Positions 1 to 8,526 of a DNA stretch of 64,000 bases are shown here, in pieces. The stretch comes from Thermoplasmatales archaeon (lineage in GTDB: Archaea; Thermoplasmatota; Thermoplasmata; Thermoplasmatales; Thermoplasmataceae). The notes under the pieces were generated by a model. It was not told the origin of the DNA. It did not search any database and saw nothing but the letters and a program-made list of their open reading frames with translations. The first letter of the stretch is position 1. Each line of letters starts with the position of its first letter. The stretch spans positions 1 through 64,000 of the forward strand of contig JAJSLM010000007.1 of assembly GCA_026127925.1 (NCBI GenBank), given 5' to 3'. The position numbers were made by a program, and so were the translations under genes.

Positions 1-88
1 GATCACCATATTCCTGGGAGTGTGCAGGAGTTTCAAAAAACCCCCTCTGGACTCCCCCTTATATCTATATCGTAGTATATTATCTCTC

Positions 89-607
89 TTATAACTGTAA
101 ACTGTACAAATAATAAAGGGAGCACATCAATCCCCTTCTCCTTCTGTTCCATTTTGATCCAAGATAATCTCCCCTGATGGTGATCTTGAATCCTGTGGAA
201 TCAATGGCACAGTCCACAGGCTTCATCGGGAGATCATGAATTCTTGGAGCAATCTTCCTTATCCTTCTGAATATGCTTGTATAGGAAACGATTGCAATGC
301 CGGTGATCCTTGCAAATACTCTGGCAATTCCCTCAAGTGATCTGAAAGGTACGTTGTATACTGCCCTCAGCTTGGCAAGGAATGTTATGAATGCATTTGG
401 GGTCTTGTAAGGATGCCCTTTCTTTCCTCTATTGTTATCTTCCAGGAGTTCCTTCCAGTTCATTAGAAATGACGGATCAATCAGGTCCTCGATCCTGTTT
501 ACAAGGGATCTGTTATACCTGTCAAACCTTCTGTTTGAACCGATCCAATACCTTCTTGTTCTTCTATTACCTACAGCAGTGATTGGTTTTGGTGTCATAC
601 AAGCCAA
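89..607 (-). pseudogene. Truncated IS5-like DDE transposase
   Basis: The 172-aa frame reads like the N-terminal half of an IS5-type transposase: an Arg-rich start, a helical DNA-binding region (FRSLEGIARVFARITGI) and the first catalytic aspartate in AIDSTGFKITIRG near residue 137. After GSKWNRRRRG similarity stops and the frame ends in an unrelated hydrophobic tail. The second Asp and the Glu of the DDE triad are absent, and I do not find them in the remaining 88 bases of the window. I see this as a dead remnant cut by a deletion or later insertion. The family name is inferred from motif style; IS5 versus a neighbouring family is not settled. Confidence 0.7.
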
Positions 608-609
608 TC

Positions 610-639
610 ACTCCCCTGTATTTCACTATACAGGGGAGT
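610..639. repeat. Perfect 11-bp inverted repeat upstream of transposase remnant
   Basis: Arm ACTCCCCTGTA at 610-620 pairs exactly with TACAGGGGAGT at 629-639 across an 8-nt loop. It lies immediately before the transposase start on the minus strand. It could be the element's subterminal structure, or a hairpin that limits read-through into the transposase from outside. It is too symmetric to be chance, but its role is inferred only from position. Confidence 0.6.
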
Positions 640-795
640 TATGCAACACAGTTGTAATTAAGTTATCATTATCGCTTGTTAAATCCGAATTACAATTATT
701 TTTTTTAAAACCTATTCAAGGTGGCATTAGTATCTTCAAGACACCTCCTGATCTATTCTTTTGCGTTTGTGTAGTTCAGCACAAACATAATGTAG

Positions 796-1677
796 TCAGA
801 TTAAGCAAGAAACAATAAATAAGATGCCATAAAGTGAGATTATCTTACCATAATAGTTTTCTATATCCTTAGCCGGCATGCTTCCAATTTTATGAAAGAA
901 CAACATTAGAAATGGGAATGTGGCTAGCGTGATCAGAAAAATTGGGCCTACTATTTTAAAAACCGCAAATAGTACGATAACTACTACAGCTATGCTGGAG
1001 ACAACTTCCATAAGAATAATGCTATTCTTTTTTCCAAGTAAAACTGCAATAGTCCTGATTTTCCCTCTATCATTTTCAATATCTCTGAAATTTCCGATAT
1101 ACAATAATACGAAAAGAAGAACTGAAAATGGCGTAGACAAAAGTATAGAATTCAATGAAACTTTTTCAATTTGGAAGAAAACAATTGAATTGAATATTAG
1201 AATGAATGATAGCATCAGTACGATCTCCCCAAGAGCTCTGTACTTAAATTCGAACAGTGGACCTGTATAACCGTACGCAATACATATTCCTGCGACCTCA
1301 AACAGGATCATCGTGTAGTTGTCTTCAACCACAGAGAGCACAAAAAAGATCAGGAAAGAAAGAACGGTTGAAACCACGGCAAGTTTCAGGAGTCGGTTTG
1401 GTTTCAGTCGATAATAAAATATTGGATGATTTCTGTACGAAGTGTTCGGACTATCCGGTCTGTCTATCCCATTTTTATAATCGAAATAATCGTCAAATAG
1501 ATTTATGGAAACAAGGAGAAATCCATACGATACAAAGGCTACAAGATAAAAAAGAAGATTAAACACGCCTGCTTTTTCGTAGCAGTATGCGAATCCCATT
1601 GAAACTATCACAAAGTATAGATATATTGGCGGAACTCGTCCATCCCTTATTGCTATCATGAAATAATTTTTAAGCAT
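796..1677 (-). CDS. menA: UbiA-family prenyltransferase, probable MenA
   Basis: This is an integral membrane prenyltransferase of about 293 aa with roughly eight to nine hydrophobic segments. It carries both Asp-rich UbiA motifs: NLFDDYFDYKNGID near the N-terminus and GNFRDIENDRGKIRT about 120 residues later. The NL..DYFDY..G.D form is typical of MenA (1,4-dihydroxy-2-naphthoate prenyltransferase). The geranylgeranylglyceryl-phosphate branch usually has NDYxDxxxDxxNxPxRPxxxG. It is probably a menaquinone-pathway enzyme supplying the quinone used by SDH, FDH and the oxidase. I chose the ATG at 1677 because the frame upstream to 1752 encodes a non-family extension. Polyprenyl transfer to another aromatic acceptor cannot be excluded. 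Confidence 0.75.
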   Translation of the reverse strand: MLKNYFMIAIRDGRVPPIYLYFVIVSMGFAYCYEKAGVFNLLFYLVAFVSYGFLLVSINLFDDYFDYKNGIDRPDSPNTSYRNHPIFYYRLKPNRLLKLAVVSTVLSFLIFFVLSVVEDNYTMILFEVAGICIAYGYTGPLFEFKYRALGEIVLMLSFILIFNSIVFFQIEKVSLNSILLSTPFSVLLFVLLYIGNFRDIENDRGKIRTIAVLLGKKNSIILMEVVSSIAVVVIVLFAVFKIVGPIFLITLATFPFLMLFFHKIGSMPAKDIENYYGKIISLYGILFIVSCLI

Positions 1678-2064
1678 GGATGCGAGCGATATTGTTGGCA
1701 GAAATAATAAGCATGGGTAAGATTGGTGAAATTGACCTAATGTTTGGGGCAAGCAAAAATGTAAAAAATGAAGGTTTTATTCACCTTTGCTGTCCCGTTC
1801 TCCCCTTAAAAGGCATTTCCGCTCATTTGAGATGGTAATCGCGCCTATTTAAATTGTAGATTCGGATTTTTTAAACAGAGTTCAATGAGGCTTTAAGTAT
1901 TCTACAAGAGCAATAATGTCATGGGATGGCCTAAGGGAGACGAAGGAATCGACAATAGTTTCTGTGTAATTTTTACGAGTGTAATGATCTAAAATCTATT
2001 TAAGGTAAATTGCCATACTCTTTTTAGTATCGTTGATAAGGCAGAGATAAGGGAGCTGAATTAT
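1678..2064. other. Divergent intergenic region
   Basis: No gene is supported in this gap between two divergent genes. It contains a TATA-like CTATTTAAGG near 1994-2003, which could serve the downstream plus-strand gene with a leader of a few dozen nt. A weak GGGAG Shine-Dalgarno lies about 10 nt before that gene's TTG start. A 17-codon ATG frame near 1918 has no distinguishing features. Confidence 0.4.
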
Positions 2065-2835
2065 TTGGCTACAATTGAAGAAAAGATCACGCAGTTAGAG
2101 GCTGCATTAGAAAACGAAAAGGGGAAGAGTCAAGACGGCACTAGCTGCATAACGATAGCAAAAATTGAGCTTCAACTGTCACAGCTCTATAGGCAGATAG
2201 GGAATGTTCCAAAATCAGATGAAATGATGGGTGAGGCAGAAAAAACACTTCAAGATCCAACATGCCCACAGACGCGGGAAACAAGTCGTCTCATTAACTA
2301 TGTGCGCTACTATAAGGCCAATCCTAATATTGCGAACATAAAGCCTATGCCTCCTCTTCAAAGGTATATGTCATTGATCATATTGATAGCCGGATATGGT
2401 GTTCTCTATTTATTGTATTTTATTGGCGTTGTTTCTGGCGAGGATATGTTTATAGGCATAATAATCGTGTTCGTACTTTCGATGATAATCAGTTCTACGA
2501 TGAGATCACGCTATATACGAGATCAGAAAAATCAAGTCACGAACAGCGGTGCGACAACCCAAAATGAGGACATAGTTCATATAGAATCAAGGATAGATTC
2601 AGACACTACTTATCGCAATCCAGAAAGAATTCTTGATGCGGCAAGATCCGAACTAACCCTAGCCAATATATACCTTCAAAAAAATAATCTTGAAGAGGCA
2701 ATGAATCACATAGACTTGGCTAAAAAATTCCTCAATGATCCCATGTGCGAATCTGATGCAGAGAAAGAGCAAGTAACTCAATCTACCAGTAATCTAGAGG
2801 CTGCGATACGCTCTAAGCAAATGGGGACAAGATAA
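2065..2835 (+). CDS. Membrane protein with two duplicated TPR-like modules
   Basis: I do not recognise a named family. The 256-aa protein has a helical module (about residues 25-85), a transmembrane hairpin (about 105-150; two hydrophobic segments split by GVVSGED) and a second helical module (about 185-245). The two soluble modules are visibly related. IELQLSQLYRQIGN with EKTLQDPTC in the first aligns with SELTLANIYLQKNN with KKFLNDPMC in the second. This looks like an internal duplication of a TPR-type unit. With two membrane spans both modules would face the same side, probably the cytoplasm. The start is a TTG with a GGGAG motif upstream. A scaffold or assembly role is plausible but unproven. 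Confidence 0.65.
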   Translation: MATIEEKITQLEAALENEKGKSQDGTSCITIAKIELQLSQLYRQIGNVPKSDEMMGEAEKTLQDPTCPQTRETSRLINYVRYYKANPNIANIKPMPPLQRYMSLIILIAGYGVLYLLYFIGVVSGEDMFIGIIIVFVLSMIISSTMRSRYIRDQKNQVTNSGATTQNEDIVHIESRIDSDTTYRNPERILDAARSELTLANIYLQKNNLEEAMNHIDLAKKFLNDPMCESDAEKEQVTQSTSNLEAAIRSKQMGTR

Positions 2836-3074
2836 AAAAAGTAAAGACAAAGGCGAAAGTCCATAGCTTTGTCGTTTCAAGGTAATTGAATTTCTCTAAG
2901 TATGCATAAACAGTATTTAACTGAGAATATTATAGACTGACAGCTGTTGTTGGCAACGGTTCATTCGGATTAGTCAAATTCACTTACGAGCATCTTTGAT
3001 TAATATTGACTGGAGATTAGGACTATAGTAAATAATGGGGTAGTTTCTAATAATTTGGTGCAATACCCAAATCA

Positions 3075-5468
3075 ATGGCTGAAGATAGCGAGTTCAAGAA
3101 ATTAACAATAGGTGAAACTTTAGCCAAATTATCTTCAAGTGCTGATGGTTTATCCAGCGCTGAAGCCGGAAAAAGAATTACGGAGTACGGAAAAAACGAA
3201 GTGTCGGAGAAAAAAAAGAATCCAGTATTCGCGTTTTTAAAAAAATTCTGGGCGCCAGTTCCTTGGATGCTTGAGGTAGCTATCATTCTGACCTATATTT
3301 TAGATAAATTCCTAGATATGTACATTATTGCGTTTCTCCTTGTTTTTAACGGTATTATCGCGTTCACTCAAGAAAAGAGAGCCGAAAACGCTGTAGAACT
3401 ATTAAAGCAGAGATTAAATGTCAAAGCCCGGGTTCGGCGTGATGGATCCTGGAGTATTATTGAAGCTAGCGCTCTTGTCCCAGGGGACATAATCCATATA
3501 AGGTCTGGAGACATAATTCCTGCAGACATCAAGATCATTGATGGACATGTACTAGTTGATCAGTCTGCTCTGACTGGAGAGTCTATTGCTGTGGACTACG
3601 GGAAGAGCAATATGGCATACTCCGGTTCATTGGTGAAAAATGGCGAGTCAACAGGAATCATTGTTGCAACAGGCTCAAAAACATTCTTTGGAAAGACAAC
3701 GGAGTTGGTAAAAGCTGCCGGATCCGAATCTCATCTTGAGAAACTCATACTGAACATAGTCAAGTACCTCATCGCTATTGATGTTGCTCTTGTCGCTATT
3801 CTTGTTGTATTTTCCCTTTTAATGGGCATAAGTTATTCATCGGTAATTCCATTTGCTTTGATAGTTTTAATTGTATCTATTCCCGTTGCGCTACCAGCAA
3901 CATTTACTATTGCGATGGCTCTTGGTGCTAGGGAATTATCTGGAAATGGAATCCTTGTAACAAGACTGGTTTCTGCTGAGGACGTCGCGTCAATGGATGT
4001 CCTGAATCTGGACAAGACCGGGACAATCACGGAAAATAAGCTGACTGCAGGAATACCTATACCTTACGGCGTATACAAGGATTCGGATGTGTTGAAGTAC
4101 GCATACCTGGCCTCAAGTGAATCTAGCCAGGATCCAATAGATCTTGCCGTTATTGAAGCTTTTAAAAAGTCTAATGTGGCTATGCCTGAATTCAGTGTGG
4201 AAGAATTCGTGCCATTTGATCCTAAAACTAAGAGAACCGAAGCTACAATCAAGTTCTCAGATCAGACAATAAGTGTCATGAAAGGCGCTCCTCAGATCAT
4301 TGCCGGCATTGCAACCTTTACCAACGTAGATGCATATCACCGGGAAATAGATAAACTCTCGAAAAAAGGTTTCAGGGTAATTGCAATAGGTAAGATAGGA
4401 GATGGCAAAAAGTGCGATCTTGTAGGGCTCCTTCCTTTGTACGACCCACCAAGAAAAGATAGCAAAGCATTCATACAAGAAATAAAGAATCTTAACGTTG
4501 TTCCAAAAATGGTAACGGGAGATAATTCTGCCATAGCTAATGAGATCGGCACGGAAGTAGGTATTGGCGGGCGTGTATGTAGTATCGATGAATTGAAGGG
4601 ATTAGCTAGTTCGGAATCCGAGGTTTCCAAAATAATAAACAGTGATGTCTTTGCAGAGGTTTTTCCAGAAGATAAGATATTAATCGTGAGGGATCTCCAA
4701 AAGGGGAAACATTATGTTGGAATGACTGGTGATGGAGTCAATGACGCTCCGGCACTCAAGCAAGCTGAAGTAGGGATAGCTGTATCCAATGCTACGGATG
4801 TAGCCAAGGCATCTGCCAGCATGGTTCTTACCCATGAGGGTCTTAGTGACATTGTAAACGCAATAAAAGTGGGACGACGGATATTCCAAAGAATGCTAAC
4901 CTATACCATAAACAAGATCGTTAAGACAATTCAGGTTGCAATATTTCTTACACTTTCATTTTTTGTGGTTCGTTTTTTTGTTACAACACCGTTTGATATA
5001 GTCCTTCTGCTGTTTGCTAATGATTTTGTTACAATGTCAATAGCAACCGACAATGCAAGGTATTCAATGCACCCAGAAAAATGGAGCGCGCGAAGCCTAA
5101 TCAGGTCCTCTCTAATACTGTCAGTAGCCGTCCTTGTAGAATCGTTTTTCACGCTATGGGTAGCGCTGTACTTTAGAATGACGCAGTTAGAAATACACAC
5201 TTTCATATTTGACATGCTAGTATTCAGCGGTCAATTAACCGTATATGTGGTACGGGAGAGGGGACGTATGTGGTCCTCTAGGCCAAGTACTTTTCTGATG
5301 ACAGCAAGTATACTCGATATAATAGCAATATCGCTTCTCTCGGTCTTTGGAATTCTCGTGAGCCCATTGCCTTACATATACGTACTCATAGCGCTCGGCA
5401 TAACTTTCGGCTTTGCCCTTGTTCTTGACCAGGTAAAAATCTCCCTAAAGCGTGATTTTCGCGCCTGA
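3075..5468 (+). CDS. P-type plasma-membrane H+-ATPase (type IIIA)
   Basis: This 797-aa P-type ATPase has the cytoplasmic A-domain motif LTGES, the phosphorylation motif DKTGT with Asp313, the MVTGDN nucleotide-domain motif and the hinge [19 protein letters not shown]. It has about ten hydrophobic segments. The [14 protein letters not shown] stretch after the hinge matches the membrane Asn-Asp of plant and fungal proton pumps, where the Asp is the proton site. No heavy-metal-binding N-terminal domain and no Ca2+- or K+-type membrane signature is seen. Outward proton pumping is therefore the best call and suits an acidophile. It stands alone, convergent with uspA. Mg2+ or another cation as substrate is the main alternative. 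Confidence 0.85.
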   Translation: MAEDSEFKKLTIGETLAKLSSSADGLSSAEAGKRITEYGKNEVSEKKKNPVFAFLKKFWAPVPWMLEVAIILTYILDKFLDMYIIAFLLVFNGIIAFTQEKRAENAVELLKQRLNVKARVRRDGSWSIIEASALVPGDIIHIRSGDIIPADIKIIDGHVLVDQSALTGESIAVDYGKSNMAYSGSLVKNGESTGIIVATGSKTFFGKTTELVKAAGSESHLEKLILNIVKYLIAIDVALVAILVVFSLLMGISYSSVIPFALIVLIVSIPVALPATFTIAMALGARELSGNGILVTRLVSAEDVASMDVLNLDKTGTITENKLTAGIPIPYGVYKDSDVLKYAYLASSESSQDPIDLAVIEAFKKSNVAMPEFSVEEFVPFDPKTKRTEATIKFSDQTISVMKGAPQIIAGIATFTNVDAYHREIDKLSKKGFRVIAIGKIGDGKKCDLVGLLPLYDPPRKDSKAFIQEIKNLNVVPKMVTGDNSAIANEIGTEVGIGGRVCSIDELKGLASSESEVSKIINSDVFAEVFPEDKILIVRDLQKGKHYVGMTGDGVNDAPALKQAEVGIAVSNATDVAKASASMVLTHEGLSDIVNAIKVGRRIFQRMLTYTINKIVKTIQVAIFLTLSFFVVRFFVTTPFDIVLLLFANDFVTMSIATDNARYSMHPEKWSARSLIRSSLILSVAVLVESFFTLWVALYFRMTQLEIHTFIFDMLVFSGQLTVYVVRERGRMWSSRPSTFLMTASILDIIAISLLSVFGILVSPLPYIYVLIALGITFGFALVLDQVKISLKRDFRA

Positions 5469-5497
5469 TCGTTAGTAAAATAAAAAAAAGATAATAT

Positions 5498-5977
5498 TCA
5501 TTTTACTATTAATACTGGGCAATCTGAATGTGCGACAACGGCATTAGAGACACTACCAAGCAATAAGCTCTTGAACCCTCCAAGTCCCCTGGAACCCATA
5601 ACTATGAGGTCCGGTTTTAATTTATTTGCCTCTTCAAGCAAAGACTCAGCAACTGAGGTAGTTCCACTGGTAAAAACGCTTTTCACATCCTCCTCCTCGG
5701 CTTTTGCCTCTTTAATCAATGGATTGAGAACCTTTAATACATTTTTCTTAGCGAGTGAATAGTACTCATCCCAATCAAAATAAGCTTCTCCCGTACCGTA
5801 ACCACCTATCGGAAAAGCAACGGCATGTACAACCGTAATCTCTGACCCGTACTTATTGGCTATAGAGAGCGCAGTTTTGAACGCCCTTTTGGATGGCACT
5901 GATCCATCGAAAGCCACAATAATCTTTTTCGGGAAAAAATCTCCTTCTGATTTATTGTTTTGATCTTTATTCTTCAT
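5498..5977 (-). CDS. Universal stress protein UspA family
   Basis: A 159-aa single-domain Usp fold. It starts IIVAFDGSVPSKRAFKTA and ends with the ATP-binding signature GSRGLGGFKSLLLGSVS followed by CPVLIVK. The G-x2-G-x9-G-S pattern is the nucleotide-binding (MJ0577-like) type rather than the ATP-less UspA type. About 20 polar residues precede the fold. A TATA-like stretch (TTATAAAATTTAAAA) lies just upstream of the ATG on the minus strand. It probably has a stress or regulatory role in the cytoplasm; no partner is evident. Confidence 0.9.
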   Translation of the reverse strand: MKNKDQNNKSEGDFFPKKIIVAFDGSVPSKRAFKTALSIANKYGSEITVVHAVAFPIGGYGTGEAYFDWDEYYSLAKKNVLKVLNPLIKEAKAEEEDVKSVFTSGTTSVAESLLEEANKLKPDLIVMGSRGLGGFKSLLLGSVSNAVVAHSDCPVLIVK

Positions 5978-6074
5978 CAGTTGTAAATGAGTTTATAAAA
6001 TTTAAAATTATCTATACAATTGTATTCCACTCTTTAAAAACAGCTTTCGAATAGGACTGTAACTATCTTTTATG

Positions 6075-6362
6075 TTATCTAAGTTCATTCAGGCGGTTTG
6101 GGCGATGATTCAGCACTACAACCGTAGGTCTTACCATGTACTTTGACTTTGAGACTCGAGTTATAGAAACAAGCGCAGTTCTTTCGGATGTTGTATTAAA
6201 GAATTTCTTGAGTTCAGACAATAGTGACTTTGTTGGATAAAGTTCAACAAAGATAGGGTTCCCGTCATGGTACCAGGTAGCTATGATTGTATTGCAATCT
6301 TCGTCCTCTATATCCTCCCTGTCTATCTCGAAATCAAACTTCTGCCCTACTTCTATCCTCAA
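6075..6362 (-). CDS. Hypothetical protein, 95 aa
   Basis: I do not recognise this protein. It is a small, mixed-charge, probably beta-rich soluble protein with no cysteine cluster or membrane segment. It has an acidic N-terminal stretch (DREDIEDEDC) and a basic C-terminus (NHRPNRLNELR). The start is TTG. Upstream on its strand a TATA-like CTAAATATAA is preceded by the perfect palindrome at 6405-6418, so it has its own promoter rather than sharing the aMBF1 transcript. Codon usage resembles its neighbours, which supports a real gene. Confidence 0.55.
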   Translation of the reverse strand: MRIEVGQKFDFEIDREDIEDEDCNTIIATWYHDGNPIFVELYPTKSLLSELKKFFNTTSERTALVSITRVSKSKYMVRPTVVVLNHRPNRLNELR

Positions 6363-6404
6363 ATTATTTACCTATCTACGTAACCTGGGACATTATATTT
6401 AGTT

Positions 6405-6418
6405 TTTCACTAGTGAAA
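6405..6418. promoter_or_regulatory. 14-bp perfect palindrome upstream of the 95-aa gene
   Basis: TTTCACTAGTGAAA is a perfect palindrome. Relative to the minus-strand gene ending at 6075 it lies just upstream of the TATA-like element. That position fits an activator or a repressor that blocks TFB/TBP. The binding protein is unknown; the adjacent aMBF1 gene is a possible but untested candidate. Confidence 0.4.
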
Positions 6419-6464
6419 TCAGACAATTGTTCTAAAATCAGATATAATCCATCCAGATATATTA

Positions 6465-6914
6465 CTATTCAATTTTTTCCACCAACTGAATTTTCAGGAA
6501 TTTTTCAAGTTTTCGCAATGTCCGAATCTCAGGAATATAACCTCCTCTCTCTATAGATGAAATGATGTTTTTCTTTTCAAGTACTTTTTCAGCCAGCTGT
6601 TCCTGAGTCAAGCCCATTCTAGACCTGGCTTCTCTGACGAGTAAATGGAAATCAGGGACCGGTTCAAGTGATTCTATGTCATCTTTAACCCTCATTTTCG
6701 TATTAGGTTTTGGAACTGGATACGCGCGTTTTTTCACCGGGATAGTCACTGCAGGAATATCTTCCTGATAGTGTGGCTTAGTGCTTGAATGCTCCACAAC
6801 AGGCTTTCCGAATTTCAGGCAGTTATCACACACATTCAGTTCCGCATCCTCTATGCGTATCTTAGTTAATTTTGGAACATTGCGCCCACACATTTCACAA
6901 TACATATCGATCAT
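6465..6914 (-). CDS. aMBF1: multiprotein-bridging-factor-like HTH protein
   Basis: The 149-aa protein has the archaeal MBF1 layout. An N-terminal zinc ribbon (CEMCGR ... CDNCLKFG) is followed by a Pro/Lys-rich linker and a C-terminal Cro/C1 helix-turn-helix with GLTQEQLAEKV and IERGGYIPEI. In archaea this protein is a conserved putative transcription/translation coactivator associated with ribosomes; eukaryotic MBF1 bridges TBP and activators. It is transcribed divergently from flpA. An alternative ATG three codons downstream would change little. Confidence 0.88.
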   Translation of the reverse strand: MIDMYCEMCGRNVPKLTKIRIEDAELNVCDNCLKFGKPVVEHSSTKPHYQEDIPAVTIPVKKRAYPVPKPNTKMRVKDDIESLEPVPDFHLLVREARSRMGLTQEQLAEKVLEKKNIISSIERGGYIPEIRTLRKLEKFLKIQLVEKIE

Positions 6915-7025
6915 TCACAAATACTATGACAGATTAAAGTTTTGCGAATTTCATCGTGGTTCGAAAAAGTTCTCATCAGCATAACTATACATAGTTTTTT
7001 TAACTTATATTCTGTTCCACCTCTA

Positions 7026-7673
7026 TTGAATGATAAATCTGTAAGATATAGTGTGTCAAAGGGCAAGGCATTCACTATTAGTGACTATAGTAAGCCAGTT
7101 TACGGAGAAAACGTTGTCCACAGCGGGGGAAAATATGCCAGGGAATGGAATCCTAAAAGGAGTAAACTTGCTGCAGCACTGATAAAAGGTTTTTCGCATC
7201 TTCCTTTTACTAGCGACAGTAAGATTCTTTATCTTGGCGCCTCGTCCGGTACGACGGTAAGCCATATTTCGGACATATCTATAACTGGAAAAATTTACGC
7301 AGTAGAAAAGGCAATTGAACCATTTTCAAAATTACTATTCCTGGCTGAGCAGAGAAGAAATATATACCCAATCCTGGATGATGCAAATTCTCCGGAAAGG
7401 TACAAATTTTTTGTGGACAACGTCAACGTTATGTATCAGGACATTTCCCAAAGAAACCAAGTTCAAATATTCAATGAAAACGTTAATGCTTTCCCAGGGG
7501 TAAATAGTGCGATCCTCATATTAAAGATCAATGCAATTTCAAGCAAGGGGAAGGAACATGAAATCCTGGAAACAAATTTACGCATGATACCGCATTTCAA
7601 GATTTTGGACATAATCGATCTTCGCCCGTATTCTAAGGCCAACTATTTTGTCTTTATGCAGAGAATTAGGTGA
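7026..7673 (+). CDS. flpA: Fibrillarin-like 2'-O-methyltransferase FlpA
   Basis: This is the catalytic subunit of the archaeal C/D-box sRNP, methylating rRNA and tRNA 2'-OH groups under guide-RNA direction. It shows the FlpA N-terminal YGE and the EWNPKRSKLAAA motif, the SAM site KILYLGASSGTTVSHISDI, and Asp in MYQDIS. I chose TTG at 7026, giving 215 aa (typical for FlpA), because a TATA-like TTAACTTATA lies at about 7000-7009. Starting at 6942 would put the promoter inside the gene and add a non-family extension. The usual partner nop5 is not adjacent in this window. Confidence 0.88.
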   Translation: MNDKSVRYSVSKGKAFTISDYSKPVYGENVVHSGGKYAREWNPKRSKLAAALIKGFSHLPFTSDSKILYLGASSGTTVSHISDISITGKIYAVEKAIEPFSKLLFLAEQRRNIYPILDDANSPERYKFFVDNVNVMYQDISQRNQVQIFNENVNAFPGVNSAILILKINAISSKGKEHEILETNLRMIPHFKILDIIDLRPYSKANYFVFMQRIR

Positions 7674-7752
7674 TCGGTTTAAAGGTCTGTTCAACCCGAT
7701 TTCAACAGTGAAGGAGACAATAGTATATTATGCATCATTATAATGCTCAAAA

Positions 7753-8508
7753 ATGACTGATTATCATGATTTTTTTTCCAAAAATGTGGACTACTATACT
7801 AAGAGCAAGTCCCATAGATCGGGGGAGGATTTGTCAATGCTTCTGGAGGCTCTTAATGTGTCCGGTGATTCTGTCGGGCTAGATCTTGCAACAGGAACCG
7901 GTAATACCGCAATTGAAATTGCGAAGATAGCACGTATGGTATACGGGCTTGATGGCACGCAGGAGATGCTCGACTCAGCAATCAAATCAGCTTATAATCT
8001 CGGGCTTAGTAATATTGAATTTGTACTGGGGTCCGTAGAGCACCTCCCTTTTGGCAATGAAACATTTGATCTCGTGTCATGTCGTCGGGCAGCCCATCAT
8101 TTTAAAGATAAGAGTATGTTTTTGGATGAAGTTCGCCGTGTTTTGAAGGTTGGAGGGAAGTTTGGCCTGGTCGACTTTGTTCGACCCGAAAATGATACTC
8201 TGAACCTGTTTAACAGAATAGAAACCATGAGAGATCCTTCGCACGTCGCTGCATTAAGATTTTCCGAGTGGGATGATATGGTGAAGAATCACGGATTCAA
8301 AGTCTTAGAATCTCAACTTGTAAGAAGGTCAATTCCTTTTGGAGAATGGCTTAGTCCCGTTTCTGTAGACAGTGAAGCCGGTATCGGGATACAGAAACTC
8401 CTGAGATCGGTCAGCGCGTCTGAGCTCGAAATAATAAATTTCGATCTTGATGCCATGGAGATAAAGAAAGACTACCTTATACTGACTTGTGCAAAGGTAA
8501 ATGATTAA
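7753..8508 (+). CDS. Class I SAM-dependent methyltransferase
   Basis: A 251-aa methyltransferase of the UbiE/Methyltransf_11 type. It has motif I (GLDLATGTGNTAIEIAK), a motif II acidic loop (GLDGTQEMLD), FVLGSVEHLPFGNETFDLVSCR and the motif III region VLKVGGKFGLVDF. The substrate cannot be read from the sequence. Similarity to MenG/UbiE-type enzymes makes a quinone or other small aromatic possible, but the UbiE-specific C-terminus is not clear. It sits 18 nt upstream of alaS on the same strand and may share its transcript. Confidence 0.8.
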   Translation: MTDYHDFFSKNVDYYTKSKSHRSGEDLSMLLEALNVSGDSVGLDLATGTGNTAIEIAKIARMVYGLDGTQEMLDSAIKSAYNLGLSNIEFVLGSVEHLPFGNETFDLVSCRRAAHHFKDKSMFLDEVRRVLKVGGKFGLVDFVRPENDTLNLFNRIETMRDPSHVAALRFSEWDDMVKNHGFKVLESQLVRRSIPFGEWLSPVSVDSEAGIGIQKLLRSVSASELEIINFDLDAMEIKKDYLILTCAKVND

Positions 8509-8526
8509 GTTAAGCTTTAGTTTAGG

